Assembly (NCBI GenBank): GCA_905221195.1
Contig: CAJNCF010000002.1
Coordinates: forward strand, 260,544 to 324,543
Origin: a bacterium
Lineage (GTDB): Bacteria; Bacillota; Bacilli; Lactobacillales; Streptococcaceae
Reading direction: 5' to 3'
DNA length: 64,000 nucleotides
Below the pieces are notes generated by a model. It made no database searches. It was not told the DNA's origin and saw nothing but the letters and a program-made list of their open reading frames with translations. Shown here piece after piece: positions 18,635 through 27,277 of the stretch. The translations under genes and the position numbers were made by a program. The stretch's first letter is position 1. Every line of letters begins with the position of its first letter.

Positions 18635-20091
18635 TCTTCTTCTCCTTCACCAAGGGCTTCCTTGCGCATCTTGTCAATCAAGTCCATCTTGTCTTGCCAT
18701 ACATCACGCGCCAAATCTACTGGATAATGTTGCGGATTGAGCACGCGCTTGTACTCATCCCAAAGCTTGTCAAATTCCTTACGGGCATAAGCCTGAATCT
18801 CAGTCAAGCTAGGCAACTTGTAAATCAGTTTTCCGTCTTTGAAGATATCCACTAAGAGAGGAACAGCATCAAAATTACGAACGGTCTTCTTGATGTAAGT
18901 ATAGGTCGGATGGAACATCTTGATTTCAGTCATGCCGCTCACATCCACACCATCATAAGTGATGTAGTCGCCCTCTGACTTGCCTTTTTCACGACTGGTA
19001 ATGCGCCACACCTGCTTCTTACCTGGCGTAGACACTTTTTCAGCATTATTAGACAGCTTAATCGTATTGCGCATGTTACCATTTTCATCTTCAATGGCCA
19101 CAATCTTGTACACTGCCCCAAGAGCTGGCTGGTCATAGGCTGTAATCAGCTTGGTTCCCACACCCCAGACATCAATCTTGGCCTTTTGCATCTTGAGGTT
19201 GAGGATAGTATTTTCATCTAGGTCATTTGAAGCATAAATCTTAGCCTCTGTAAATCCAGCCTCATCTAGTTGCTGACGGACTTTCTTAGAAATGTAGGCA
19301 ATATCCCCAGAGTCAATCCGCACACCCATAAAGTTAATCTGGTCACCCAATTCACGCGCCACCTGAATAGCAGCTGGAACTCCGATACGAAGGGTATCAT
19401 AGGTATCCACAAGAAAGACGCAATTTTTGTGGGTCGCAGCGTAAGCCTTGAAGGCCTCATAGTCGTTACCATAAACCTGAACCAAGGAATGGGCATGGGT
19501 TCCCAAGACAGGAATGTCAAAGAGTTTACCAGCGCGCACATTGCTAGTTCCATTGGCACCACCAATCACCGCCGCGCGTGTTCCCCAGATAGCCGCATCC
19601 ATCTCTTGAGCCCGACGTGTCCCAAACTCCATCAAAGGTTCATCTTCGATGACCGAACGAATACGTGCTGCCTTAGTAGCCACCAAGGTCTGGTAGTTAA
19701 CGATGTTCAAAAGGGCTGTTTCGACCAACTGACATTGGGCTAGAGGGCCTTCCACCTGCACAATCGGTTCATTAGCAAAAACCAAGTCCCCTTCTTGGGC
19801 AGAACGAACGGTCAACTCCAACTTGAAATTGCGGAGGTAATCCAAGAATGCCCCATGATAGCCAAGCGACTCCAAATAGGCGATATCGCTATCTGAAAAA
19901 CTCAAATCTTCAAGATAGTTCACAATTCTTTCCAAACCAGCAAAAACCGCATAGCCGTTATTAAAAGGCTGTTGGCGAAAATAAACCTCAAAGACTGCTT
20001 TCTTATTGTGAATCCCTTGGTCAAAGTAAACCTGCATCATATTAATCTGGTACAAGTCCGTGTGCAATGTCAAACTATCATCTGGATACAT
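18631..20091 (-). CDS. pncB: Nicotinate phosphoribosyltransferase
   Basis: Converts nicotinate and PRPP to nicotinate mononucleotide. The protein has 486 residues. N-terminal [13 protein letters not shown] and [11 protein letters not shown] are characteristic. Catalytic segments include [32 protein letters not shown] and [17 protein letters not shown], and the C-terminal [16 protein letters not shown] is conserved in the family. It is first in the operon with nadE. Its leader carries an 11-bp inverted repeat that could be an operator or RNA stem. Confidence 0.97.
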   Translation of the reverse strand: MYPDDSLTLHTDLYQINMMQVYFDQGIHNKKAVFEVYFRQQPFNNGYAVFAGLERIVNYLEDLSFSDSDIAYLESLGYHGAFLDYLRNFKLELTVRSAQEGDLVFANEPIVQVEGPLAQCQLVETALLNIVNYQTLVATKAARIRSVIEDEPLMEFGTRRAQEMDAAIWGTRAAVIGGANGTSNVRAGKLFDIPVLGTHAHSLVQVYGNDYEAFKAYAATHKNCVFLVDTYDTLRIGVPAAIQVARELGDQINFMGVRIDSGDIAYISKKVRQQLDEAGFTEAKIYASNDLDENTILNLKMQKAKIDVWGVGTKLITAYDQPALGAVYKIVAIEDENGNMRNTIKLSNNAEKVSTPGKKQVWRITSREKGKSEGDYITYDGVDVSGMTEIKMFHPTYTYIKKTVRNFDAVPLLVDIFKDGKLIYKLPSLTEIQAYARKEFDKLWDEYKRVLNPQHYPVDLARDVWQDKMDLIDKMRKEALGEGEEE

Positions 20092-20115
20092 ACTTTTCCT
20101 ACTTCCTTAGCTAGA

Positions 20116-20149
20116 AATACATGAAAATTTTCAAGAACTTTCATGTATT
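20116..20149 (-). promoter_or_regulatory. Inverted repeat in the pncB leader
   Basis: AATACATGAAA (20116-20126) and TTTCATGTATT (20139-20149) pair perfectly over 11 bp around 12 bases. The repeat sits between the promoter and the pncB start. The left arm also overlaps a smaller palindrome TGAAAATTTTCA. It could be a repressor operator for NAD salvage or an RNA hairpin; I cannot tell which. Confidence 0.45.
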
Positions 20150-20165
20150 CCAATAAATTAGTACT

Positions 20166-20174
20166 ATTATATCA
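20166..20174 (-). promoter_or_regulatory. Extended -10 promoter of pncB-nadE
   Basis: TGATATAAT on the minus strand, about 75 bases upstream of the pncB ATG. The -35 is weak. Confidence 0.6.
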
Positions 20175-20206
20175 CATTTTAGCTGGATTGAGAAAAGAGT
20201 AACAAG

Positions 20207-20287
20207 CTATTCTCCACTCTCCAGTTCATCCATGTCTTGCTCAAATTTTTTCTGAGCCCATTCTCCATAGCTCAATGCAATATATAA
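20207..20287 (-). pseudogene. Short coding remnant upstream of pncB
   Basis: A 26-codon open stretch on the minus strand ends ALSYGEWAQKKFEQDMDELE and then SGE-stop. Composition and codon use look like real protein, but an in-frame stop lies just upstream and there is no start or ribosome site. I do not recognise the parent gene. With the HAD remnant at 20375-20549 it suggests that genes were deleted here. The rest of the gap 20092-20556 holds the pncB promoter and a terminator. Confidence 0.35.
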
Positions 20288-20312
20288 ATGTCATTTTGTA
20301 AAATTTTATTAA

Positions 20313-20345
20313 CAAAAAAACTCTCTACTACAAAAAGATAGAGAG
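20313..20345 (-). terminator. Terminator after the HAD remnant
   Basis: CTCTCTA and TAGAGAG arms with an 11-base loop, followed by seven Ts on the minus strand. It closes the GNAT-HAD transcript. Confidence 0.8.
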
Positions 20346-20374
20346 CTTTGACTTTAAATAAATTATTTCAAAAT

Positions 20375-20549
20375 TTAGATAACATCAGTTCTTTTCTTAA
20401 CCTGATAGGTCTTGATGACCAATTTCTCAGCTGCGATTGTATTGTCCTCAATATCATCTAGAAAGATACAATTTTTAGGATTTAACTGGTATTTATCGAG
20501 AATCCCCTTCATACTTATGTCAAGAACCCTCTTTGCCTTATGCTTTCAT
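20375..20549 (-). pseudogene. Internally deleted HAD-superfamily hydrolase gene
   Basis: Directly after the GNAT stop an intact ribosome site AAGGAG and ATG start a gene that reads only MKA before a stop. In another frame downstream, codons give MKGILDKYQLNPKNCIFLDD, then IEDNTIAAEKL, and end in KKRTDVI-stop at 20375. NPKNCIFLDDIEDN is the conserved C-terminal aspartate motif of HAD phosphatases, so only the ends of a roughly 200-residue gene remain. Start signals and 3' end are preserved, which suggests one large internal deletion with a frameshift. Confidence 0.75.
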
Positions 20550-20556
20550 ATTCTCC

Positions 20557-20967
20557 TTACAAATCCTTTTGGTAATAAAATCTTTGCCCTGTGTAGGGAT
20601 AGTCTTGCAAAGCAAAGACTTCCTTGTAGCCATGGCTTAGATAAAAGTCTGGCGCCTGAAACTGGTAAGTATTGACAAAGGCAAAACAACAGTTTCGATT
20701 CTTAGCTTCAGTTTCTGCCTGTTGCAATAGTTTTGAGCCAATTCCTTGCCTTCGCAGTTCCTCTTTTACAAACAAATACTCGATTTCCAACCAATTTCCA
20801 AAAGTCTCAGCTACCAAGCCAGCCATGAGATTGCCCTTTTCATCTTCAACATAAAGATTCAGTGGCTCACTTTCAGCCTCTTCTCTTTTGGAGCGATTAT
20901 AAGCACGAATCAAATTCCCAATTTCTTGCGCTTTCTGGGATTCCTCATTTTCCAATCTAAAGTACAT
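20557..20967 (-). CDS. GNAT acetyltransferase
   Basis: Protein of 136 residues with a compact GNAT fold. LEIEYLFVKEELRRQGIGSKLLQQAE holds the acetyl-CoA-binding Q/RxxGxG/A loop (RRQGIG), and VNTYQFQAPDFYLSHGYKE is the beta-6/alpha-4 region. GAGGAGG precedes the ATG. It heads an operon whose second gene, a HAD hydrolase, is now broken. The substrate is unknown. Confidence 0.85.
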   Translation of the reverse strand: MYFRLENEESQKAQEIGNLIRAYNRSKREEAESEPLNLYVEDEKGNLMAGLVAETFGNWLEIEYLFVKEELRRQGIGSKLLQQAETEAKNRNCCFAFVNTYQFQAPDFYLSHGYKEVFALQDYPYTGQRFYYQKDL

Positions 20968-20997
20968 CTAAACCTCCTCAAACACTGTTACAGCTTG

Positions 20998-21026
20998 ATT
21001 ATAGTCTTATTTCAATAGACTGTCAA
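20998..21026 (-). promoter_or_regulatory. Full-consensus promoter of the GNAT gene
   Basis: TTGACA (21021-21026), 17-base spacer, TATAAT (20998-21003) on the minus strand. This is a perfect match to the housekeeping sigma consensus, the best in the window. Confidence 0.85.
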
Positions 21027-21032
21027 ATTAGC

Positions 21033-21062
21033 AAAAACCCACCAACCTAAGCTGATGAGTTT
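21033..21062 (-). terminator. Terminator of the amino acid permease gene
   Basis: A 10-bp stem with several G-U pairs (AACTCATCAG with TTGGTGGGTT) is followed by TTTTT on the minus strand. Confidence 0.65.
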
Positions 21063-21067
21063 CAAAT

Positions 21068-22432
21068 CTATTTTCTAAATTTCCACTGGCTGTAAATCCC
21101 GAAACCGATAATCCAGATAGCTGATCCGATTGCTCCTACAAATGTAGACTCTTGTAAAAAGAGGGTTACAAAGACAAAGGCAAAGAAGAGCATGGTTAAA
21201 GGATTTAGGAAACGATAATGGGGCATGAGGTAGCCATCCGCCATAAAGTCCTGCGACTTGCGGTATTTAAGGTGAGCCACCATAATCAAGATATAAATGG
21301 CAATATAGACACCTGATGATGATGCCGTAATCAAGGCAAAGGCATCCGAAACTCCTGGCAAGACATTGATAAAGGCTGCTAGGGCAATCAGAACCGCTGA
21401 GGCAATGATGGCATTTTGTGGCACGTTGTGGCGAGAAAGGGTATCTGCCTTGATTGCTTTTAGGAATGGATTTGGCGAATCATGGGCAATCTGGTACAAA
21501 TGGCGCCCTGTTGAATAAAGGGTTGAGTTAAGGGCAGAGGCTGCTGACGTCAAAACGACGAAGTTAATCAAGGCTGCCGCCCACTTGATACCTGCCAATT
21601 CAAATACTGTAACAAAAGGTGAATCAGCAGAAGCAAGTTCACGCCATGGAATGATAGCCATGATGGCTAAGAGGGCACCACCGTAGAAAAAGGCGATACG
21701 CAAAGGAATTTCCTTAACGGCTTTTGGCAAGACCTGACGTGGATTTTTGGTTTCAGAAGTCGTTACCCCGATAAACTCAATCATGAGGTAGGCAAAGAAT
21801 ACCATCTGGAAGGCCATGACAAAGTTGATTCCCCCATTAGGGAAGAGGGAGAAATTATCCGTGATATTGGCCAAACTAGCCACTCCATGAGGTGTCTTAA
21901 AGCCTGTCAAGACCATAAAGACCCCTGTGGCAATCATGGCTAAAATAGCCACAATCTTGACCATAGCAAACCAAAACTCAACTTCTCCAAAGAGCTTAAC
22001 CGCAATCAGATTGACCAAGGCTAGAATGGTCAAAAATCCAATCTCAATCATCCAACTTGGCCAGCTAGGGAACCAAAACTGAACATAGTGAGAAATAGCT
22101 GTAATTTCCGCCATACCAATAAAGACAACAGACAACCAGTAAGACCAGACTGCAAAATGTCCCCAGCCCTTACCCAAATGGCGCGTGATAAAGTTAATAA
22201 AGGTATGTTGGTCAGGATCTTGGTAGAGCATTTCCCCAACCGCTCTCATCATAAGGAACATGAAAGCTCCAGTAATCATATAAATCAGTACAATGGAAGG
22301 ACCTGTTAGGCTAATAGAGCGACCTGCTCCCAAAAAGAGTCCTGTCCCGATTGTTCCAGCAATGGCCATAACCTGTACGTGACGATTGGTCAGACCACGC
22401 TCCATCTTATTTTGCTTCTTTTTTGAACTCAT
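21068..22432 (-). CDS. APC-family amino acid permease (CycA/AapA-like)
   Basis: Twelve-helix transporter of 454 residues. The first helix has the amino acid transport signature VMAIAGTIGTGLFLGAG, followed by a conserved MRAVGEMLY segment and FIGVTTSETKNPRQVLPKAV between helices 6 and 7. The closest family by pattern is the D-serine/D-alanine/glycine and related amino acid permeases. GGAGAC precedes the ATG. The greA terminator precedes it and no separate promoter is obvious. The substrate is not certain. Confidence 0.88.
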   Translation of the reverse strand: MSSKKKQNKMERGLTNRHVQVMAIAGTIGTGLFLGAGRSISLTGPSIVLIYMITGAFMFLMMRAVGEMLYQDPDQHTFINFITRHLGKGWGHFAVWSYWLSVVFIGMAEITAISHYVQFWFPSWPSWMIEIGFLTILALVNLIAVKLFGEVEFWFAMVKIVAILAMIATGVFMVLTGFKTPHGVASLANITDNFSLFPNGGINFVMAFQMVFFAYLMIEFIGVTTSETKNPRQVLPKAVKEIPLRIAFFYGGALLAIMAIIPWRELASADSPFVTVFELAGIKWAAALINFVVLTSAASALNSTLYSTGRHLYQIAHDSPNPFLKAIKADTLSRHNVPQNAIIASAVLIALAAFINVLPGVSDAFALITASSSGVYIAIYILIMVAHLKYRKSQDFMADGYLMPHYRFLNPLTMLFFAFVFVTLFLQESTFVGAIGSAIWIIGFGIYSQWKFRK

Positions 22433-22457
22433 ATAGTCTCCAATTCTGTTTAAACCT

Positions 22458-22501
22458 AAAAAGGAGTAAAGAAGGGTATTTCCATCTTTCTACTCCTTTT
22501 T
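22458..22501. terminator. Terminator between greA and the permease gene
   Basis: Arms AAAAAGGAGTA and TACTCCTTTTT with further pairing inside form a long hairpin just after the greA stop, with T-runs on both strands. Confidence 0.75.
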
Positions 22502-22505
22502 ATCC

Positions 22506-22988
22506 TTAGGCTGTTTTTTCAACCTTCAAGATTTTTACATCATAGCTACCAACAGGTGTTTCAATGGTTGCTGTATCACCTGTTTTCTTACCAATCAAGG
22601 CTTGTCCGATTGGGCTTTCATTTGAAACCTTACCTGCAAAGGCATCCGCACCAGCTGAACCTACAATGATATAAACTTCTTCTTCGTCCTCACCAATTTC
22701 TTGGATAGTCACTGTTTTACCAATTGCAACTTCGTCTTGGGCAACAGAGTCGCTATTGACGATTTCAGCATAACGAATTTTTGTTTCTAAGCTAGAGATT
22801 TGACCTTCGACAAAGGCTTGTTCATCCTTAGCTGCTTCATACTCACTGTTTTCTGAAAGGTCGCCGTATGAACGAGCAATCTTAATACGTTCTACCACTT
22901 CTGGACGACGGACCAATTTCAATTCTTCTAATTCTTTTTCTAGTTTTTCTTTTTCCTCAAGTGTCATAGGATATGTTTTTTCTGCCAT
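22506..22988 (-). CDS. greA: Transcription elongation factor GreA
   Basis: Rescues backtracked RNA polymerase by stimulating transcript cleavage. The protein has 160 residues. An N-terminal coiled coil (about 5-75) carries the tip acidic residues in [20 protein letters not shown], followed by an FKBP-like C-terminal domain with GSAGADAF and [15 protein letters not shown]. The ATG at 22988 (MAEKTYPMT) is the family start; a TTG nine bases upstream is in frame but not needed. It follows mltG across a perfect hairpin. Confidence 0.97.
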   Translation of the reverse strand: MAEKTYPMTLEEKEKLEKELEELKLVRRPEVVERIKIARSYGDLSENSEYEAAKDEQAFVEGQISSLETKIRYAEIVNSDSVAQDEVAIGKTVTIQEIGEDEEEVYIIVGSAGADAFAGKVSNESPIGQALIGKKTGDTATIETPVGSYDVKILKVEKTA

Positions 22989-23023
22989 TTTTCTCAACTT
23001 TCTTTTACTTTATTTTTTAAAAC

Positions 23024-23051
23024 AAAATTATGTGGAAAACCACATAATTTT
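23024..23051 (-). terminator. Perfect 12-bp hairpin between mltG and greA
   Basis: AAAATTATGTGG and CCACATAATTTT pair without mismatch around a four-base loop. The stem begins inside the mltG stop codon and is followed on the minus strand by TTTTGTTTTAAAAA. It can act as terminator or attenuator ahead of greA. Confidence 0.75.
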
Positions 23052-24732
23052 AGTTTGAACTACTTGATTGCGTTAATTTATTATTGATATGTTGTGCAAC
23101 ATTTTGGTCATGTTCTGCCTTGTTCGTAGCGAAATATACCTTGCCATCTGTAACATCTGCTACAAAGAATAAGTTATCACTCTTAGTTTGATTGATACTT
23201 GATTCAATAGCATCCACACTTGGACTATCTACTGGTCCAGGCATGAGGCCTAGATTTGTATAAACATTGTATGGTGAATCAATTGATGTATCGATTCCAG
23301 CATCGTCAGCAAGACTAATCTTCTGACCAAGTTTGCCTTGGGCATACAAGATGGCAATATTGCTTTGAAGTGGCATACCAAGATTCAAGCGATTGTAGAA
23401 TACACCTGCAATCATCTTACGATCTTCAGTTTTCGCTCCTTCTTTTTCTACGAGTGAAGCAATGGTTAACAATTCATTAACTGTCAAGTTTTTAGACTTA
23501 ATTGTACTATAGTGTGGAGTCAAGGTCTTATCCATGGCTGCCAACATCTCGTCAATCAAGCTTTCAATAGTTGTACTTTCCTTGATAGAGTAGGTCGCTG
23601 GGAAGAGGAAACCTTCCAAACGGTAACGAGCTCCACTTTCTTTTGTAGGTAAGCTTTCTAATAAGTTTGAATATTTAGAAACTTCTTGACTGATAAAGTT
23701 GTCATCTTGAACTTTAGCCAAGAAAGCATCCGCAGTCAAAGGCTCTTTAAAGTTACCTTGCAATTGACCTACCGCTTGGGCAATTTGATCAATCGTGTAG
23801 CCTTCTGGAATCGTCAAGCTGGCTAGTACAGGTTCTTGTGCTTCAGCTGTACCGCCCTTTTGCAATTCCTTGATCAAGTCATCCGTACTCATGCTCTTCT
23901 GCAAATTGTAATATCCAGCCTTCAAATCTGAGTAATTCTTGTACTTAGTATACATACCAAAGACAATACCGTGTTTCACCAAACCTGCCTTTTCAAGAGT
24001 TGAACCAATTTCTTGAACACTGGCTCCATCAGGGATTTGAACTGTTACGTATTCTTTTGAAGTAGGATCAACTGGTTCTAATGAGGCTAGCACATACTGA
24101 TAACCAAAGTAACCCCCTGCTGAAACTAAGGCAAGAAAAATCAGTAAAGAAATGAAGAAGGCCTTCAAATGTGATTTTTTCTTCTTGACAGGCTTAGCTG
24201 TCTCACGACGACTACGACGTGGTGTATCACTGATGATGTCCACTGTTTCTGTAACCGGTGTCGGTGCTTCTGGACGTGCCTGTTCTTCTTTTTTCTCTGC
24301 TGTCTTATAAGAAACAGCTACCCTTGTTGGGGTTTCATTATATTCTCTTTCGACTTGGTTAGGTCTAACAGGACCTGGTCCTGGTCTTGGTCCACTCTCA
24401 TCTGCTGGTGATGCAGGAACATCTTGACTTGGATGACTAGGAACGATTGGAGCTTCCTCCCTTACTTCCTCTGCTGGTGATGCAGGAACGTCTTCACTAG
24501 GATGTTGGGGAACACGTGGTGCATTCTCCATAATTTTTTCAACAGCTGATAGGGATGCATTCATCACTTCTTCAGCAGCAATTTTTGTTTCAGGGACAGA
24601 CAAGGCCTCTTTTTTCTCAGCCAGCTCAGCAGCCTCTTGACGAATCCCTTCATAATGTTTTACTTTTTCTAAATCACGTAAAATCTGCTCTTTAAAGCTT
24701 AATTTTTCATCTTCTCTTGATTTTTCACTCAA
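23050..24732 (-). CDS. mltG: Endolytic transglycosylase MltG
   Basis: Membrane murein hydrolase of 560 residues that cuts nascent glycan strands during peripheral wall synthesis. A long cytoplasmic N-terminal part (about 1-180) carries two proline-rich repeats with HPSEDVPASPAEE and HPSQDVPASPADE. A basic stretch KPVKKKKSHLK precedes the single helix (about 190-213). Then come a LysM-like module and the YceG catalytic domain with ASLVEKEGAKTEDRKMIAGV, where the first E is catalytic, and SIDSPYNVYTNLGLMPGP. It starts at TTG (24732) eight bases after GAGGAGG. A TTGCTT-17-TATAAT promoter lies upstream. Confidence 0.96.
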   Translation of the reverse strand: MSEKSREDEKLSFKEQILRDLEKVKHYEGIRQEAAELAEKKEALSVPETKIAAEEVMNASLSAVEKIMENAPRVPQHPSEDVPASPAEEVREEAPIVPSHPSQDVPASPADESGPRPGPGPVRPNQVEREYNETPTRVAVSYKTAEKKEEQARPEAPTPVTETVDIISDTPRRSRRETAKPVKKKKSHLKAFFISLLIFLALVSAGGYFGYQYVLASLEPVDPTSKEYVTVQIPDGASVQEIGSTLEKAGLVKHGIVFGMYTKYKNYSDLKAGYYNLQKSMSTDDLIKELQKGGTAEAQEPVLASLTIPEGYTIDQIAQAVGQLQGNFKEPLTADAFLAKVQDDNFISQEVSKYSNLLESLPTKESGARYRLEGFLFPATYSIKESTTIESLIDEMLAAMDKTLTPHYSTIKSKNLTVNELLTIASLVEKEGAKTEDRKMIAGVFYNRLNLGMPLQSNIAILYAQGKLGQKISLADDAGIDTSIDSPYNVYTNLGLMPGPVDSPSVDAIESSINQTKSDNLFFVADVTDGKVYFATNKAEHDQNVAQHINNKLTQSSSSN

Positions 24733-24763
24733 AAGTTTTTCCTCCTCGTTGACAATCCATAAT

Positions 24764-24792
24764 ATTATATCTTAAAAACGAAAGAAAAGCAA
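24764..24792 (-). promoter_or_regulatory. mltG promoter (TTGCTT-17-TATAAT)
   Basis: Minus strand -35 at 24787-24792 and -10 at 24764-24769 with a 17-base spacer. The -35 overlaps a hairpin (24785-24807), AAAAGCA/TGCTTTT followed by Ts, that probably terminates the upstream murC-GNAT operon. Confidence 0.7.
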
Positions 24793-24807
24793 CCTAGCAT
24801 GCTTTTC
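24785..24807 (-). terminator. Terminator of the SNF2-murC-GNAT operon
   Basis: AAAAGCA and TGCTTTT arms followed by a T-rich run on the minus strand, lying between the BOX element and the mltG promoter. Confidence 0.5.
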
Positions 24808-24819
24808 TGGCTTATTTTT

Positions 24820-24978
24820 TATACTCAATGAAAATCAAAGAGCAAACTAGGAAGCTAGCCGCAGGTTGCTCAAAACACTGTTTTGAGGTTGTAGATAAGA
24901 CTGACGAAGTCAGCTCAAAACACTGTTTTGAGGTTGCAGATAAAGCTGACGTGGTTTAAAGAGATTTTCGAAGAGTAT
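24820..24978 (+). repeat. BOX element
   Basis: The sequence begins TATACTCAATGAAAATCAAA and ends GAGATTTTCGAAGAGTAT, the recognised boxA start and boxC end of the BOX repeat of S. pneumoniae and S. mitis. Inside are a boxB-like part with GACTGACGAAGTCAG and a repeated CTCAAAACACTGTTTTGAGG, so the order is A-B-partial A-C. The boxC end overlaps the last codons of the neighbouring acetyltransferase gene. Confidence 0.95.
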
Positions 24979-25465
24979 TAGCTTCCCAGACCATATCATA
25001 CCAAGTTTCCCCTGCAAAGGTTGACTGGGACAGGCCTTCATTGACAAATCCATGTTTTTCATAGTAGGCAATGAGATAGTCATGACAAGTTAGATTAATG
25101 CCTGCTCTTTCGTGTTTAAGAGCCAATTCTTTCAGGGCCGATAGCAATTTCTGACCCAGTCCGAGACCCTGTTCCTCTTTGGCAATAGACAGACAGGTTA
25201 CAGAGATATAGCCACCCGACTCATGGCTATGGTCTTCTATCTCTTCTGTAAAAGACTGGTCTTGCAGATGGCGGTGGGGGCTAACTGGCCCTTCTATATA
25301 GCCCATGATTCTGCCTTCTTTTTCTGCAACCAGAAAAGATGTCTGAATTTCTCGCAAATGCGCTTCAAAAACCGAGCGAGGAATGGCTTCTTCAAGCGAG
25401 AAATTCTCTAGTTCAATCTCGACAATCCGATCCAAATCTTCTAATCTTGCTTGTCTGATTTTCAT
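24956..25465 (-). CDS. GNAT acetyltransferase (3' end formed by a BOX element)
   Basis: Protein of 169 residues. KIRQARLEDLDRIVEIE opens the fold; VTCLSIAKEEQGLGLGQKLLSALKEL holds the acetyl-CoA loop QGLGLG. YEKHGFVNEG is the final family motif. The last residues NTLRKSL and the stop codon lie within the BOX repeat, so the original C-terminus was replaced. It overlaps the next upstream GNAT gene by four bases. These two look like an ancient tandem pair. Confidence 0.85.
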   Translation of the reverse strand: MKIRQARLEDLDRIVEIELENFSLEEAIPRSVFEAHLREIQTSFLVAEKEGRIMGYIEGPVSPHRHLQDQSFTEEIEDHSHESGGYISVTCLSIAKEEQGLGLGQKLLSALKELALKHERAGINLTCHDYLIAYYEKHGFVNEGLSQSTFAGETWYDMVWEANTLRKSL

Positions 25466-25923
25466 TTTGCCTCCAGATAAAAGGGATTAAACCAAATCAT
25501 ACTATAACCCTGACCAGCTGCATAAAAGGAAGTTTCTTCATCAATAAAACCGTTCATTTCAAAATAGGAAAGCAACTCATCAGGACTCTTCAAACGAATA
25601 GCTTTGTACTCCAGCTCAACTGCCACCTCTTTCAAAGCAGCAAGAAGAAGCGTGCCCAAGCCCTGTCTCTGATGGTCAGCCTCAATGACTAAAGAATGTA
25701 TTTCTAGACATTGCGGATTGTGTGGGTAAGGACCACCTAGAACATAGCCCAGAATCTGATTCTCATCCCTAGCTAGAAGAAAGGTATCCGCAGACTTACG
25801 GATACTTTCTTCTAAAATATGGGAAGGTTGCTGCTTTTCAGCTGGAAAAGACGAAGTTTGAAGTGCCTCTATCTCAGCCAAATCAGATTTACTTACCTGA
25901 ATGATCTTAATTGGAATTTCCAT
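25462..25923 (-). CDS. GNAT acetyltransferase
   Basis: Protein of 153 residues. Core motif LEIHSLVIEADHQRQGLGTLLLAALKEVAV has RQGLG; FEMNGFIDEE is the C-terminal motif. It resembles the next gene in length and layout (FxxEAxxP opening, QGLG loop, YF/YxxxGF ending). It starts ten bases after the murC stop and overlaps the next gene by ATGA, so the pair is co-translated with murC. Confidence 0.85.
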   Translation of the reverse strand: MEIPIKIIQVSKSDLAEIEALQTSSFPAEKQQPSHILEESIRKSADTFLLARDENQILGYVLGGPYPHNPQCLEIHSLVIEADHQRQGLGTLLLAALKEVAVELEYKAIRLKSPDELLSYFEMNGFIDEETSFYAAGQGYSMIWFNPFYLEAK

Positions 25924-25932
25924 GGTAGAATC

Positions 25933-27267
25933 CTATTGAACATTGCTTGTTAAGTTAGACAAGAGACGTTCAAATGAGTATTCATAGGTTTGAATGTCCC
26001 CTGCTCCCATAAAGACATAAACAGCATTTTCATGGTCTAGGAGTGGGGAAACATTTTCAACAGTGATCACTTGGTGTTTTTTGTTGATTTTATTGGCTAG
26101 GTCTTCTACCTTGACATCACCATGGTCTACTTCACGCGCAGATCCATAGATTTGTGCTAGATAAACCGCATCCGCTTGGTTCAAAGCGTGGGCAAAGTCG
26201 TCCAACAAGGCAATGGTTCTAGTAAAAGTATGTGGTTGGAAGATTGCGACGATTTCCTTGCTTGGGTATTTTTGACGAGCCGCATCCAAGGTCGCAATGA
26301 TTTCTGTTGGATGGTGGGCAAAGTCATCGATAATCACTGTATCATTGACAATTTTCTCAGTGAAACGACGCTTAACACCAGCAAAAGTTTTCAGATGTTC
26401 ACGCACCAAGTTCAAATCAAATCCTGCTGTGTAAAGAAGACCAATAACGGCTGTCGCATTCATGATATTGTGACGACCAAAGGTTGGGATATGGAATTGA
26501 CCCAATTCTTGACCACGGAAATGAACTGTGAAGGTTGAACCAGTTGTTGAACGAAGAAGATCACTAGCTACAAAGTCATTACCTTCTGCTTCAAAACCAT
26601 AGTAATAAATTGGTGCATCAGACGTAATCTTACGCAACTCTGCATCCTCACCATAGACAAAAAGACCCTTGGTAATTTGTTTAGCATAGTCGTTAAAGGC
26701 ATTGAAAACATCCTCTAGACTTGTGAAGTAGTCTGGATGGTCAAAGTCAATATTGGTGATGATAGAGTATTCTGGGTGGTAAGGCATAAAATGACGCTCA
26801 TATTCGTCAGATTCAAAGACAAAATATTTGGCATTGGCTGAACCACGACCTGTCCCATCTCCGATCAAAAAGCTAGTGTCTGTGATGTGAGACAAGACGT
26901 GCGACAACATACCTGTCGTTGAAGTTTTTCCGTGCGCTCCAGCAACTCCCATGCTGACAAAGTCACGCATAAAGCTACCTAGGAATTCATGGTAACGTTT
27001 GTAGCTGATACCATTTTGGTCCGCATAGGCAATTTCAACGTTGTTATCTGGGCGAAAGGCATTTCCAGCGATAATTTCCATATCACCGTCTAGATTCTTT
27101 TCATCAAAAGGAAGAATAGTAATTCCTGCCTGCTCTAAACCACGTTGAGTAAAGTAGTATTTTTCAACATCAGATCCCTGTACCTTGTGTCCCATTTGGT
27201 GCAACATCAAGGCCAAAGCACTCATCCCTGATCCCTTAATTCCGATAAAATGATATGTCTTTGACAT
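25933..27267 (-). CDS. murC: UDP-N-acetylmuramate--L-alanine ligase
   Basis: Adds the first L-alanine of the peptidoglycan stem peptide, in the cytoplasm. The protein has 444 residues. N-terminal [21 protein letters not shown] binds the UDP substrate; [15 protein letters not shown] is the ATP P-loop. [10 protein letters not shown] and [10 protein letters not shown] are conserved Mur ligase segments. It lies in a row with the K-rich protein and the SNF2 gene upstream and two GNATs downstream. Confidence 0.97.
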   Translation of the reverse strand: MSKTYHFIGIKGSGMSALALMLHQMGHKVQGSDVEKYYFTQRGLEQAGITILPFDEKNLDGDMEIIAGNAFRPDNNVEIAYADQNGISYKRYHEFLGSFMRDFVSMGVAGAHGKTSTTGMLSHVLSHITDTSFLIGDGTGRGSANAKYFVFESDEYERHFMPYHPEYSIITNIDFDHPDYFTSLEDVFNAFNDYAKQITKGLFVYGEDAELRKITSDAPIYYYGFEAEGNDFVASDLLRSTTGSTFTVHFRGQELGQFHIPTFGRHNIMNATAVIGLLYTAGFDLNLVREHLKTFAGVKRRFTEKIVNDTVIIDDFAHHPTEIIATLDAARQKYPSKEIVAIFQPHTFTRTIALLDDFAHALNQADAVYLAQIYGSAREVDHGDVKVEDLANKINKKHQVITVENVSPLLDHENAVYVFMGAGDIQTYEYSFERLLSNLTSNVQ

Positions 27268-27277
27268 GTTTCCTCCC

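Noticed and set aside
19270-19743. 157-codon plus-strand frame opposite pncB
   Set aside because: Shadow of the pncB coding sequence; no start signal or family motifs.
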